In this document: positions 41,022-52,878 of the stretch, in pieces | How positions within the stretch are numbered: the first letter of the stretch is position 1 | Layout: each line of letters begins with the position of its first letter | Assembly (NCBI GenBank): GCA_023014485.1 | Contig: JAJOZX010012091.1 | Coordinates: 49,160 to 113,159 of the forward strand | Source of the DNA: Bathynomus jamesi | Lineage: Eukaryota > Arthropoda > Malacostraca > Isopoda > Cirolanidae | Direction: 5' to 3' | Length of the DNA: 64,000 nucleotides | Translations under genes and position numbers: made by a program | The notes under the pieces: model-generated | Seen by the model: the letters and a program-made list of their open reading frames with translations, nothing else | Told to the model about the DNA's origin: nothing | Database searches by the model: none

Positions 41022-42704
41022 TTATGGGGTGGGTGGGCCGATCGGGCGGCCCGAGATTAAAGAGGGAATCGGAAAGCCCCGGAGTTCAGCGAGGGACGCC
41101 GAACGAGGGCGAAGGCGAGGGTCACCCCGACGAGGGGGCGATGTGGAACCAGACGCCGGCAAGTCCTCCAGAAGAGGAGTCTCCCGGACGTCCGGGGGAG
41201 AGCGATGCAGAGAAGGGGATGTGAGAGGTATCCAGAATGCCCCTCCCTTCACCGGAGGTGCGGGGGAGGCAGGACTACGAGGGGGAGTGGAAAATAATAC
41301 CTCACCCAGAGGCATTGGCAGGTCGAGGAGAGAGATGGGGCGGGTCAAGCGCGGGGGCGTGCACGTCCCACCCACGCCGACCAGGCGGGCGAGTTCCCCC
41401 TCCAGTGGGTCCATCGACCGGGCCGGAGAGGGGTGTATCTCAGCCCCCACCACGAGGGCCGTCGGGGACCCCAGGGGGGAGCGTGCATAACGGTTGCGCA
41501 GTGGGGACGGTGAGGACACCGGGGCGGTAGGGCGAAGGGGGCGTTTGTGTTTGGGAGAGGAAGGTGATGCGAGGCTTATGGCTTCGAACCTTTCGGGGTC
41601 ACCACTGGCGCGGCGCTTGCGGCCCCTACCCCTCCGTCGTGCGGCCCGCATGGGTGACGGCGGGTCACGATCCGGAATGGGGGTGGCCGAAGGCGCCGGT
41701 GGAGAGGGCGTAGAAGGGGCAGGGGGGGTTGCCGACGAAGCATCGGCGTTCGCGGAGGGAGCACGTGGGGACGCGCTGGTAGTACGGGGAGCCGCGGTAG
41801 GAGTCCGCTGGGCGGCAGAGGATGGACTGGGAGTAGCGGACACGGTGGGTGGAGGCGCGTTGGGAACCGCCGGTGAGGACGGGGTCCGGGAACGGAGAGC
41901 CTCGGCGTACGAGGCACCACGCCGGGCCTCGCAGCCACGCAACCGCTCCCGCGCCTCCCGAGCGCTGAGAAACTCTGATGAACAGAGGGCCCGAACCTCC
42001 CTTTCAAAGAGGAAGGACGGGCAAGAGCGGGATGAAGCAGGGTGTGGTCCATGGCAGTTGGTGCAGGAAGGCGGAGCAGTACAGGGCAAGGGGTGGGGAG
42101 GGCCGCCGCAGCGGACACACAACGGGGCCGGCTGACGGCAGGAGCTGCTCACGTGGCCAAACCTATTGCACTGAAAACAGCGCGTAGGATCTGGCACGTA
42201 TGGTCGTACTGAGAATTCGCACGCTCGTCTCTCACCAAAGCCCCAGAATACCGAAACGGGGGGCACCAGTGAGTCGAAAGTGAGGAGCAGGCGAGGAGAA
42301 GGGGCGGTTGGGGACCGCGATCTGTCGGGAAAGCGGTACACCCTCACAACACCCTGGGAGGCGAGGTCAATCTGGAGGTCTTCCACCGGGATGGGTAGAA
42401 GACGAGCAGCGTAAATCGTGCCCTGGCACTGATTGAGGCGGGGGTGGGGAGTCACCGTGATCCCGCAGCCCAGGACATCGGGGATAGCGAGCAGAGAGGA
42501 GGTTTCGGCAGAGGAACGCGACCTTATCAAAATGGAGCCATCCCTCTGAGGCCGAAGGTCAAAACGCGCCGTCCCCGTCTTCCCATGGATCGCTCGAAAG
42601 AGGCGTTCGTGGTTAGTGGGGAGGGGCTTGGAGGAGGAGGGGCGGAGGACGAGGAACTTGTCCATCGTCCTAAGGCCGAGTGAAGCCGTCTGGCCAAACA
42701 CCAC
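41022..42704 (-). CDS. LINE copy 2 ORF1: gag-like protein with three zinc knuckles
   Basis: This is an open frame of about 560 codons. MDKFLVLRPSSSKPLPTNHE starts the conserved core, followed by SVRPYVPDPTRC and the knuckles CFQCNRFGHVSSSC, CVRCGGPPHPLPC and CTNCHGPHPASSRSC, then SEFLSAREARERLRG. The rest is low-complexity Pro/Ser/Ala/Thr. The natural start is probably the ATG at 43119 (METLTTLMDLVDD, similar to copy 1), but stops and frameshifts between 43030 and 42700 cut that part off. The protein would bind LINE RNA. Long antisense frames here are composition shadows. Confidence 0.8.
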   Translation of the reverse strand: MVFGQTASLGLRTMDKFLVLRPSSSKPLPTNHERLFRAIHGKTGTARFDLRPQRDGSILIRSRSSAETSSLLAIPDVLGCGITVTPHPRLNQCQGTIYAARLLPIPVEDLQIDLASQGVVRVYRFPDRSRSPTAPSPRLLLTFDSLVPPVSVFWGFGERRACEFSVRPYVPDPTRCFQCNRFGHVSSSCRQPAPLCVRCGGPPHPLPCTAPPSCTNCHGPHPASSRSCPSFLFEREVRALCSSEFLSAREARERLRGCEARRGASYAEALRSRTPSSPAVPNAPPPTVSATPSPSSAAQRTPTAAPRTTSASPRAPSANADASSATPPAPSTPSPPAPSATPIPDRDPPSPMRAARRRGRGRKRRASGDPERFEAISLASPSSPKHKRPLRPTAPVSSPSPLRNRYARSPLGSPTALVVGAEIHPSPARSMDPLEGELARLVGVGGTCTPPRLTRPISLLDLPMPLGEVLFSTPPRSPASPAPPVKGGAFWIPLTSPSLHRSPPDVRETPLLEDLPASGSTSPPRRGDPRLRPRSASLAELRGFPIPSLISGRPIGPPTP

Positions 42705-43119
42705 GGAACTTCGAGGGGGCGAGAAGGCGAGAAAGGCGGACGGCGACGTCGGGTCCCACGTCCCCCAGGGGCCGAGGGGGCCGGGGGCGATGAGGCCCGA
42801 CCGGAGTGGGAGGCGACCGGGCCGCGGCCTCCACCTGAGGGCGAAAAAGCAGGTGGGTCCCTATCGGGACGTGGAATATGGGGGGATCCAGGGGTCGGGG
42901 GGTCCACTGCAGGTCCATCCGCTACTGGCGGGGGTCGGGCAGCGGCGCCACGAGCCTGGGGAAGAGAGGGAGAGGAGGTCGGCAAGAAGAGCAGACGGGG
43001 TGGGCGAGGGCTGCCGACTGCCCTTACCAGACCCACGGTCCAAAGAGGTAGTCAGAGGGAGGGTCAGATGCACAAGCCGGGTCGTCAACGAGGTCCATTA
43101 GAGTTGTAAGTGTTTCCAT

Positions 43120-43608
43120 AGAAATTTTTATTGTTGTTTCGCGCCCGGGCCGCGGGACCGATTACCCGGGGCCCAAGGGGACCAAGCGCACGCCGGCGGG
43201 GGTGGGTGCCTCGTCCCATGCAGGTACCCCCGTTTCAAAAGGGGCCCTTGCAGCGTCGAGAGTTCTCCCCCGCCGGCAGCAAAGACCAAGGCCCCCCAGG
43301 GTCCCAGGCCTGGGCACCCTACCAGCCAACTTAGTCCGGCCCGGCCATGGGGGCGAGACCCCCAGCGACCAGCCCCGCAGCCCACGGGGCGCGCGAAGTG
43401 AACAGAGAAAGCAGAAAAACAGAGGGGCAAGGAAGAGGGTAAAGAGGGGAAGACAGGAAAGAGGGGCTGTAGGATAGCAGGTATGCTAAAAGTCCACTTC
43501 GCAACCGGGCGGGACCCGGCAGGCCCCAGCCGCGCTGACCCCCCTCGCCACATGGAGGCAGGAGCCCGCGGGCGATCCACCCCAGAAAGACCGCCCGCGG
43601 GGAGGGGG
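43120..43608 (-). promoter_or_regulatory. 5' region of LINE copy 2 (putative internal promoter)
   Basis: This is the GC-rich sequence between the 5' tip of the element and the ORF1 start. LINEs of this class carry their promoter inside the 5' region; that role is known for the group and inferred here. No specific motif was identified. Confidence 0.35.
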
Positions 43609-43619
43609 ATACTTGGTAT

Positions 43620-44298
43620 AAAACATGAGAAAAACGTAAGGTTATGAAAACTAAAAATTAACTTCATTACAATACTAAATGTAAAGCTGTCGAAGACTGG
43701 AAAGCAGAACTTAATACCCGTTTTAAATACTCTTTACTTATCAGAAAATATAAAACTCACTGATTTCGTTCGCCAATTCATAAACTCAGAATCTGGTCCG
43801 TAGTCATACAAAAGTTCAGTGTTTTGTGAAATAACATTTTCCTGCTTGACGAACACACACACAGATGGTATTCCTCATTCCTTATTATTTTCTTCGTAAA
43901 GCAGTTTGCATCTTTGATACTATCATTGACATAGGCCACTAAAGATTTGTTGAATTCAGCATCAATACTGGAAATGATGTACAATATACACGGAGTCTCG
44001 CTAAGGTATACAACCAATTTTAAATTAGAAAACTGCCAATTTCGAAGTCTGAACAAACACAAAAGTCTACATAAAATCTATATTATATAGCAAACGCATC
44101 ACCCTTTTTTTTTCCCTAAGAAAAATTCAGTTTTCTACTTTAAACATTTTCATTACAGGCAAATCACTACAGTGGTATATGCCCATTTCCATACACACAT
44201 ACATGCGCATCTCCGCCTAGGCGAGGTATCGACTTTTTCACATCCATATAGGCCTATCTAAAAACTAACTAACCAAACCTAGTTTACCTTAACGTTAC
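43620..44298. other. Non-coding AT-rich interval
   Basis: I see only short frames and no repeats. Confidence 0.5.
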
Positions 44299-45102
44299 CA
44301 GTGCTGGATTAAAGTCTTTGCAGGCCCTAGGGGCCTAGGCACTCTCATAATCATAGGCCCCCAAGATAGATCTATAGATAAATATTTGCACTGTATACAA
44401 TGTATAGGTCCCATAATATAATCATAGATCTACAGTATATAATATATCATATATGACTATGATATTTGAAAGATTTAGTTTTCTTGTGGATAGATCTTTG
44501 TCCAGTGATGAAGTGGCTTCTAGAGCAAGGGCATTAATAGATACATATCCATCAGATCTCACACATGCATTCACATATGAATTTCTATTGTGCTCACGTA
44601 TGTACGCAGACAAGAAATTTGTGGCAGAAATGATCAGTGCACAAATAGAGGACAATTGAGAATGAGCTTTTGCAAAAAATGAAATTTGAAGATGTAATCT
44701 GTGATTTTGCCACCCAAAAGAGCCACAAAGTTAATGTACATTTTGATAATAAAAACCCACTCTAATAGACAGAGTTTATTTCCACAACAGTTTCGATGCC
44801 AACTAGCATCCTCTTCGGGTGGATACAGGGTAGAAACTGTTGTGGAAATAAACTCTGTCTATTAGAGTGGGTTTTTATTATCATATTGTGACTTTTATGT
44901 AGAAAAATTGAAGTTTTTTTGCATTTGATGTACATTTACTTCAGTCATATTATATCTTGTAAAGTAATTCCATTAAAGCAAATTATTAAGTTTGATTTAG
45001 CAGTTTCCTTTTCGAGTAATCCGAGATTTTTTTTTCGGGCCAAAACTTTTTCGTAGGCCCTAGGCACTGTGGCTATTGTGCTTATTGGATAATCCAGCCC
45101 TG
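44299..45102 (+). mobile_element. hAT-like element with a nested hairpin repeat
   Basis: Ends CAGTGCTGGATTA and the inverse TAATCCAGCCCTG match apart from one base. The words GGCCTAGGCACT near both tips extend the inverted repeat. A plus-strand frame (44453-44656) with RARALIDTYPSDLTHAF resembles the late part of a hAT transposase. No clear 8-bp duplication is seen, so hAT assignment rests on tips and the protein scrap. A 138-bp hairpin repeat is embedded at 44745-44882. Confidence 0.6.
44745..44882. repeat. Perfect 49-bp inverted repeat with a hammerhead-like loop
   Basis: 44745-44793 is the exact reverse complement of 44834-44882. The 40-bp spacer on the minus strand reads CCGAAGA, G, GATGC-TAGTT-GGCATC and GAAA: a hammerhead-like core with U4 replaced by C. 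Similar cores occur in the two Penelope terminal repeats of this window. I read it as a folded-back solo pLTR of a Penelope-like element. That identity is inference. Confidence 0.6.
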
Positions 45103-45930
45103 AGTTACCTTAGTACCATGTAACCGAGAAGGGAATGATAAGTATTTTGAACGCAATTGCAGGCTCGAAGGGTGTTTTCTGTTAAGTCTTTAAATAGTGA
45201 GGCATTCCCTAGCCTAACCTAATCCAATCAGAACCAAACTTTTTTTCTGACAGTAAAAATGTTTCCAGAATTTTTTAACGTTCCTAGGTACCAATAGTGT
45301 TACCTCAGAAAAAATAATTACCTCGCTTTAATTGAACACACACACAAATATATATACAGTATATATATATATTTTTTTTTCATCAGGATTTAGGTCCATT
45401 TTAGTCTTATAGATCTGGTGTTACCCTTTATGACGAGATCGTAAAAGTATCTCTAATGATATGCAAAACAAAATCAAAGTTTCCATTTACACATCTCTCA
45501 GAACCTGTTTTGTTTTGATTTAAATAAAAAAAACGAGACAATGACCAAACTGGGAAAAAATTTTCAGCCTTTTTTTTTTTAAAGAAACTACTTCATTATG
45601 AAGTGACCTGCTTCCATTTTATTTTTTATTGCTCTAGAGCACCAATTAATTCTCTAAACGAAAGAGACACGATTTTTTTCAGTATCAAGAAAGGTCTCAT
45701 CATTGGAGTTAATGATTTAGATTTAGTTAACGCTTCCTAAATATTTTAAACACATTCAAAATAATTTTCACAAATGAAAAAAATTGATCAGTGAAAATGG
45801 TCTACCCCTCACAAACTATGAAATGAAATATGTTTCTTTACATAACCAAAAAGATGCTCTTACACTTTAAATGTCTGCCCATCAAATAGTTTCCTTCCTT
45901 TTTAGCATGGCGCATGCGCATATATACCTA

Positions 45931-45971
<41 letters not shown>

Positions 45972-46880
45972 GACTTTGAACCAAACAAAAATCACAGATA
46001 AGCAGGTTCATCATCAGGAATTACTGTAGGTCCACTCTCGTCTACATCTGATGTCACTCTTTATGACGAGCTTTCCTTGTTTTAACATATGTTTCTATTA
46101 ACATTTACATAATATTTAAGTATTAAACATTCATAATTGTTGAGTTTAACACTTCCAGCCTTACAAGGTAACTTTGACGACCTTCCACTAACCAACAATC
46201 CTACCAAATTCTCTGGGTCATAATAACCTCGTAAATTATATACAACTCCTTACCAATATGTTTTACGATCATGTTCAAAAAAGTAGATGTAACTAGCTCC
46301 TTTCTTTCGCAGCCTCCATTCACCTTCTTCTGCATTAATTATTCAGCTACAAATGATCCAGCAGGAATTTCTTCTTAAGTGAAAACACCCCTTCCTGATA
46401 AAATTCACAAATTTTGCTGTTATCCAAAGGCATATTAACTTCATTAATTCAGAAATGAATAAAATATACAGCATATAAGCTAACTTAGGCTCTGTTTATA
46501 CGATACGTTATCTTTGAAAATATAAAAGTTAAGCGAGGGTAGTCCTATGGGTTTTTTTTATATCTTTTCTTGCCACATTTACCAAGTTTTAGTTTAGAGT
46601 AGGGGTACTATAATCTTTCCAGTGCTCAGTAACATTTGCTCTCTCTGATCTCAGTATTACCACAGACTGCTTCCAAGTTTAAGGATAAAAATGAAATAAG
46701 CCAAAAATTCCTCAAATTTTGTGGTATAGGCTACAGAACCTAATTAAATTAGACCCAAACCTTTATCAACCAACAGCAGTTACGGCATCTTCAAACAAAC
46801 ACAGATGCCAGCAAATGTGACAACTCCCTTAAAAGTACTATAAATACAAATTAAAATTAACTTTTTATAACAGGAGTTTA
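45103..46880. other. AT-rich interval with two related repeat blocks and (TA)n
   Basis: Blocks at about 45380-45440 and 46005-46070 both contain CATCAGGA, TAGGTCCA and CTTTATGACGAG in the same order and each follows a (TA)n tract (45343-45373, 45937-45970). They are probably copies of one small repeat. No genes are seen in the rest. Confidence 0.5.
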
Positions 46881-46889
46881 GCAACTTTT

Positions 46890-47390
46890 ATTTTAAATGG
46901 AAAGAAGTGGAAATGGAAAAGTGAAAGGAAGTAGTGATGTTGGGTGGGGAGGAGGAGTAAGGCAGAAAACTGGGTACTACTGAGGTAGAATGGAGAGGCA
47001 AGATAGGCACTAGTCCAATGATGAAAGTTGAGTGGCACGACCGTGTGAAAGAATATACAAGATGCCAATGAGAGACGTTTGTATAAAAAGTTCGAGCGAA
47101 AGTAACAATAACTGGTATGTAACACCATATGGTACCCATTGGAGAGGTATGGAAGAAAAGGAGGAGGAGTTCTGGAACATGTTGAGTGATGTGGTCAGAA
47201 GTGTGGAAAATTTGTGTAGTCATTGTGAATAACAATTTAACTGGAAAAGTGAGAAATGGTCACTAACCTACGAGTAACTGGCGAGAATAGTATTCCTGAA
47301 ATGAATGACAATGGATAAAGACTAATAAAACTGTGTATTGAAAAGAGCCTTGTTGTCAGAGTGGGATTTCTTAAAATAATTCCAATGATA
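46890..47390 (+). pseudogene. Decayed RTE-type LINE endonuclease fragment
   Basis: The frame at 47032-47229 holds YGTHWRGMEEKEEEFWNMLS then DVVRSVENLC, matching the YAP-x-EEKxxFW...L...V segment before the GDLN motif of RTE endonucleases. The following bases encode, in shifted frames, a run resembling NDNGQRLIKLCIEKSLVV. It is a relict, probably of the same LINE group as 16.1-18.3 kb, which lacks this domain. Confidence 0.5.
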
Positions 47391-48305
47391 TGGCTAACTT
47401 ATTAAAAACTTTTTAAAAATAGACTGAAGCAGTATAGTTGCAACAATTCCAGATTCCAACATTCATTACCAAGAATGTATGAACAACCACCCAAATTTAT
47501 TTTTTAACTAATTAATCCAATGAGATGTCAGCCGCATTGGTTTTTTTTTAAACTAAAACCTAAAAAGGATATCAACAGTGTTGATACATTTTTATTTTCT
47601 GAAACAAGGTTATGAAAAAATAATTAAATTTGAAAGGTAAAAATATAAAAATTAATGTCAGATGATATAGGGTCTAGCAATTCTATTCACAAAATTTATG
47701 AGTAACTGGTACAAGGTATATTTTCTGGCTGCCTATCACATTCATGCTACACCTATCCAGAAGGACTTTTATAGCCTACTGATTTCCCCAAATAAATCAA
47801 CAAAGCTTACTTAACGATATTATGAAGCGTAAGAAAACTTGGATATCTGGCTACACCACCTTTTTTCTTAATTAAAAATAACCGAAAATAATACCTATAT
47901 TATTTAAAAAATTAAAACAAATCTACAGTATTTTTAATAAATTCAACAGTTCAAAAGAAGCTAGGGGCCTGTTTATTAAAAATGAGAAGCTTTTTCATTC
48001 CATCCATCCATTCATAATTTAAAAACCTATCATATTTTCCATTCTTCATTGCACATTACTCATCCCCAGCAGTATGGGCATACAATTAATTCCCTGGAAT
48101 AACATACTCGCTAATCTCAGATATTTGGGATTACCTTTCATAATGAGACTGGAATCTCTCTTGTAATAGGGCAGAATCAGGTGAGAAAAAATTACCTATT
48201 TACTCTTTCTGCTTCTAGTCAATTCTTTACATCTCATTACATTCCAGACACCCAAACGTGCCTGCAAAATTCTCAAAGAGCGGAGTTGGTGGGCACACTG
48301 CTAAG

Positions 48306-48307
<2 letters not shown>
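47391..48307. other. Non-coding AT-rich interval
   Basis: No frames, repeats or RNA that I can support. Confidence 0.5.
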
Positions 48308-48360
<53 letters not shown>

Positions 48361-48366
48361 TTTTTC
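48308..48366. repeat. (TA)n followed by poly-T
   Basis: About 34 bp of TA repeats leads into about 23 T residues. The poly-T could be a retroposon tail, but nothing recognisable follows it. Confidence 0.9.
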
Positions 48367-50027
48367 TTTTTATGGTAATGAGAGTCCATCACACACAGGG
48401 ATGCAAGTACAGTATATCCTAATTTCCAAGGTTCCCTAGAGTTACCTTTCACAATTTTCATAAGGAAGGAAAGCACCGCTTCTAAATTCTGATTCCTAAC
48501 ATGTTTTGACAAGCCAAACAAATGCAGGACTCTATATGTTACAACATGTCATAAATGAGCCCTTTATTTCTAATATTTCATCGACATTATTAGAATGATA
48601 CTTACTTACCTTTATAATTACTTATAAATTTTATTTCAAGTTTTTCCTCAATTCTTTCTTTTAATTCAACATCACCTTTCAGTATCTGGTGAATCTCATA
48701 GTGCTAGTGTCCCTGAGCAACTGATACAATGAGAAAATGAACAAAACGGATATTGTTCCCGCCATTTGCCCTTGGCCCCTCCCCCACCTCCTGCCAAAAA
48801 AAAAATAAATAAGTAAATAAAAATGGTTTCCCATTTCTCAAACCTCGCCCAAACAGACACCAACTTATTTATGTTATCTTGCCCAACTATAGCTACAGAG
48901 TTTTTTATCAAGATTTACAAAGAAGATAGGAACCAATAATTCTGCATTTGAAGGCTATTACACAACAGGTTTTATGTTAGGTACTTTAAAAGATTTTCCC
49001 AAGTATCCTTCAAACATTTATCTTTTATGAATACAGTCAAAGAATATCTATTTGAGAGCATTTTGTGAATAAAGAGGTTTTTCATTTGGTTCAAGAGATA
49101 TTCATTAGCTTCGGTACCCACAAAATTTAGAAGCAAGAAAATGGTTACCATAAAAGTTTTGAGCCTCGTTAAGGATTTGTACTGACCTAGTGAAAACCTC
49201 AAATTTGACAGCTTGCCATAAAAATTCTTGATTTAGGGGCTCTTACGAGACTGACATATCTAACCAAAAGGATTTAAGTAAAAACTAAAAGAAATACCAA
49301 GACACATCAACTATCAACAGCCAAATGATTGAGACCCTACAACTCGCCTTCACTTGGAAAAAGTATGTCTTTATAAACTTTCAAGCTTAAATGGTATACT
49401 GTATTTTCTTTTGAATACAATCCCAATACCCTCAAATCTCAACAGTTTAACTGTTTAAGAATCCTAACTCTGTGGATATTAAAAATATTCAGTAAAATAC
49501 CATACAACCAAAGAAATGTGGTAAATTTAGGTCAACTCTGTCAACTACATGTATTAGCTTTTAATCAGTTTTATTCTTCTATTTGTGAATAATAACAGAC
49601 AGGATTTTCAATAATAGTGGGGTTGGAGGAAGAAAATTCCAAACCCCTATTGCCAGTCCCTCCCCATGAAAGCTAAAATGAGCTCTTGTCCCCCTCCTCT
49701 CAAAAATTTCTAATGCGAGGCTTAACATCATTGGTAAAAGTCCAGAATCAAAACATAGTTCAGAAACCAAGTCCAAAATTACTGACAACCCAACTTAACA
49801 TAATTATCACTAAGCTAATATAAACTCTCTCTGAACTGCATCTGTATTCTAGAATTTTGCCATATCATTTGTAAAACTTTGAAACTTGTTATAGTTTAAA
49901 CAGTATAGGAGTTTCTGACATCTTTTCAATCAAGTGGAGCAATATAAAGTACTATATTCTTTTTATTTCATTAATAGGCTATACGATACATTGAACAAGA
50001 AAACGTAACGAGCCTACATTCAACAGA
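48367..50027. other. Non-coding AT-rich interval
   Basis: Only short frames without recognisable domains; I see nothing functional. Confidence 0.5.
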
Positions 50028-50035
50028 CAATTTAC

Positions 50036-50624
50036 TAGGGATGTACAGATATATCGGTAGATTTTTAAAAACATCGGTATCGCCCGATATTTCGAAAGTA
50101 CAATTTTCCCAAAATTATGAATAAAACACTATTTAGTGGATGAAATTTCCAATATTTTATTGTTTTATCACTTCACATAATTCGTTATTTTTTCACAAGG
50201 GTTAAGTTCTCATGTAAAAATAGCAGCTGCTCTGTATGTTCATTGTTCAGGAGAGAGCCGATTTCTAGCAGCACTGGCATTGTTTCCTCCAACACTGAAC
50301 ATGCATTCGCTCGCAACTGTTGTTGATGGTGCTCCCAAATATCTCTGAGCTAAGTTCCCCAAAAACACATTTACTAAGCCCAACATAGACCCACAGTCCA
50401 ATTGTATAACAAACAAAACTATGACATCTAATGCAGTGTTGCTATCTTTAATGAAAAGGATTACTGCTTTGTTGCCAAATTTTCAACACACAAAATAAAT
50501 TATGAATACGTTACAAAAATGACAAACTAAACCCTAGCTGGATATCGGTATCGGTTATCGGCCGATACTGTTTCTAATTATCGGTATCGGTTATCGGCTA
50601 AAAAGCGATACCGGTACATCCCTA
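50036..50624 (-). mobile_element. hAT MITE with GATGTACCGATA-type ends, copy A
   Basis: The element is 589 bp with tips TAGGGATGTACAGATATATC and the inverse. The perfect 8-bp duplication CAATTTAC flanks it (50028-50035, 50625-50632). Subterminal ATCGGTATCGG words repeat in both arms. The minus strand keeps a scrap of the hAT dimerisation domain (AGAACTTAACCC region). It shares its whole length with copy B at 52308-52878 in opposite orientation. Confidence 0.93.
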
Positions 50625-50632
50625 CAATTTAC

Positions 50633-51603
50633 ACAAAAAAAATTTACTCTGCAAACACTAAAAAAATTTTGCATTTCTAAAATGCTGATGAATTATGGTA
50701 GTGGTGTCAGACGATAGCAAAAAATAAATTCTAAACATTCAGTTGTACTTTTCATAAATTAAAGATAAAACAAGAGATTCCTTCTATTATTTTTTAAGGA
50801 AAAAATACACACAATTCCATCAGGTAATTAGCTACATAATTAAAAAAAATTAAGCAATTAAGAAATAGTTTTAAAAGTCAATCCTTTTTCGAAGTATTTA
50901 ATCCTACATAAATATACTAAATTTTTCCAATTCATTAGTTACCCACCTACCTTCCAACATCAACCTACTGTACAATAACACCTTTAATTAATAAAAAGAT
51001 AAGGAGTGAGCTATCAGCTTTTCTTACCAGCAATAAATACCATTAAAGCGCTTTCCAAATCTAATATACTTCATCTTTGAGAGATAAATATGCAAAATTT
51101 TAAAAAATTCAATGTTTTTCCATGAATATTTTTTGTAAAGATTGTGATAAAAATGGATACTAAAATGTTGGGGACTTGGGGAGCATGAGGCTGTAAAGAG
51201 TACCAGTATCTACACTGTGGGTAGATAAAATGCTGAGCAATTGGCATGTTGGGGGTAGGGTAGGTGAAATATTTCTTCATAAAGTGAATTTTGAATTTGC
51301 CCACACTATCTATACACCCAAATCATCCACAATTTTACCCACCCATACCAAACCCCACACTGCCCCTTGTCCCACATTATAGTATATATCATAAAATATG
51401 CCCAATGTCATATCAATGAAACTAGCTACCCATTACTTTTCCTAATACTGTATTTGTTTATAAGCTAAAGTTGGCCTATAATAAAGTAGTCTAGGCCTAT
51501 ATGAAAAAGAATATTATTCCTATTGAACATCTAAAATAGGATTTGCCAATAAAAAATGCTATTGAGATGTGGTCTACAATCAAAGAAATTTTACGATATA
51601 CAA
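50633..51603. other. Non-coding AT-rich interval
   Basis: No supported gene or repeat. Confidence 0.5.
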
Positions 51604-52307
51604 TGTAGATTTAGTCCTTTCAGAATTATTATGAACAACAAGATTAGGACACCTTTGAGGTGAAATAAGGAAATAGCTAGAATGATTAAAGACAAGAAAA
51701 GAGCATTCACAGAATTTAAAAGCAGTATAAATAGCCTCGTGGACTCGGATAATTATAAGGAATTAAGAAATAAGTTAAATACTCTGATTAGGAGTAGCAA
51801 AAGGCATTGTGAAATAAATCTTGCTAGAAACAGCAATAACTATAAAAGAAATTCTTTAGTTGTTATAAATACAATAAGAAACAGGATAGGATCAGCCCTA
51901 TAGAACATCATGATAGCATATTTGAAAATAAACAGGATATTGTTGATATTTTTAATGATTATTTTAACTCTGTTTTAACCAGAGGTGAGTAAAGTACTTT
52001 CATTTGTTACTTAAGTTAAAGTACAAGTAATCTTTAAAAAATTTACTCAAGTAAAAGTACACGTTATCAAAAGTACTTAAGTTAAAGTACAAAAGTACGG
52101 TAAATGTTTTATAATGTACTTAAGTATTGAGAAGTTAGTAGTACTTCTTCAAAAATGAATTAAAATGTACTACAAATATATGTATAATACAGTAATATAA
52201 AATAATCATCATTATGGCAAACAGACTTCATTAGGATCATTATAAGTACCGTAGGTATTATATTAAGAACTATAATTTATTATCTACTAATTTATTATAG
52301 TAAGTAT

Positions 52308-52878
52308 TGGGGATGTACCGATATCGCTATTTAGCCGATAACCGATACCGATATCCAGCTAGGGTTTATTAATTTGTCATTTTTGTAACATTCATAATTT
52401 ATTTTGTGTGTTGAAAATTTGGCAACAAAGCAATAATCCTTTTCATTAAAGATAGCAACACTGCATTAGATGTCAGTTTTGTTTGTTATACAATTGGACT
52501 GTGGACCTATGTTGGGCTTAGTAAATGTGTTTTTTGGGGAACTTAGCTCAGAGATATTTGGAAGCACCATCAACAACAGTTGCAAGCGAATGCATGTTCA
52601 GTATTGGAGGAAACAATGCCAGTGCTGCAGCTCTGCTAGAAACTGGCTCTCCTGAACATACAGAGCTGCTGCTATTTTTACACGAGAACTTGATCCTTGT
52701 GAAAAAATAACGAGTTATGTGAAGTGATAAAAATAAAATATTGGAAATTTCATCCGCTAAATAGTGTTTTATTCATAATTTTGGAAAAAATCGTACTTTT
52801 GGAGTATCAGCCGATATTTTTAAAAATTGGCTAATACCGATATTTTTAAAAATCTACTGATATATTGGTACATCCCTA
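52308..52878 (+). mobile_element. hAT MITE with GATGTACCGATA-type ends, copy B
   Basis: This is the same element as 50036-50624, inverted. Tips are GGGGATGTACCGATATCGCT and TACATCCCTA. The 8-bp flanks are GTAAGTAT (52300-52307) and ATAAGTAT (52879-52886). It lies inside the hAT element at 51980-53153. Confidence 0.9.
52525..52707 (+). pseudogene. hAT dimerisation-domain fragment in MITE copy B
   Basis: LAQRYLEAPSTTVASECMFS, then IGGNNAS and LLLFLHENLILVKK, match the C-terminal APST-x-ASER-x-FS and LLFLxENL motifs of hAT transposases. Only about 55 residues remain. It shows that the MITE derives from an autonomous hAT by deletion. Confidence 0.85.

Larger units (their letters stand above)
37192..43608 (-). 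mobile_element. I-type non-LTR retrotransposon, copy 2 (full length)
   Basis: Flanking direct repeats ATACTTGGTA lie at 37181-37190 and 43609-43618. The plus-strand poly-T from 37191 is the poly(A) tail. The 6.4-kb body has a 490-bp 5' region (43608-43120), ORF1 and ORF2 in the same order as copy 1 and clear protein similarity throughout. Complete ends and the duplication show a full-length retrotransposition into AT-rich DNA. It is very GC-rich compared with its flanks. ORF2 has decayed by frameshifts while ORF1 is largely open. Confidence 0.95.

Noticed and set aside
41494..42135. Long plus-strand frames opposite LINE ORF1 (also near 12-14 kb and 38-41 kb)
   Set aside because: These are antisense shadows caused by high GC content. 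The minus strand carries the zinc knuckles, endonuclease and RT motifs.
46888..47235. Minus-strand frame of about 115 residues at 47 kb
   Set aside because: It is antisense to a LINE endonuclease relict on the plus strand and shows no domain.
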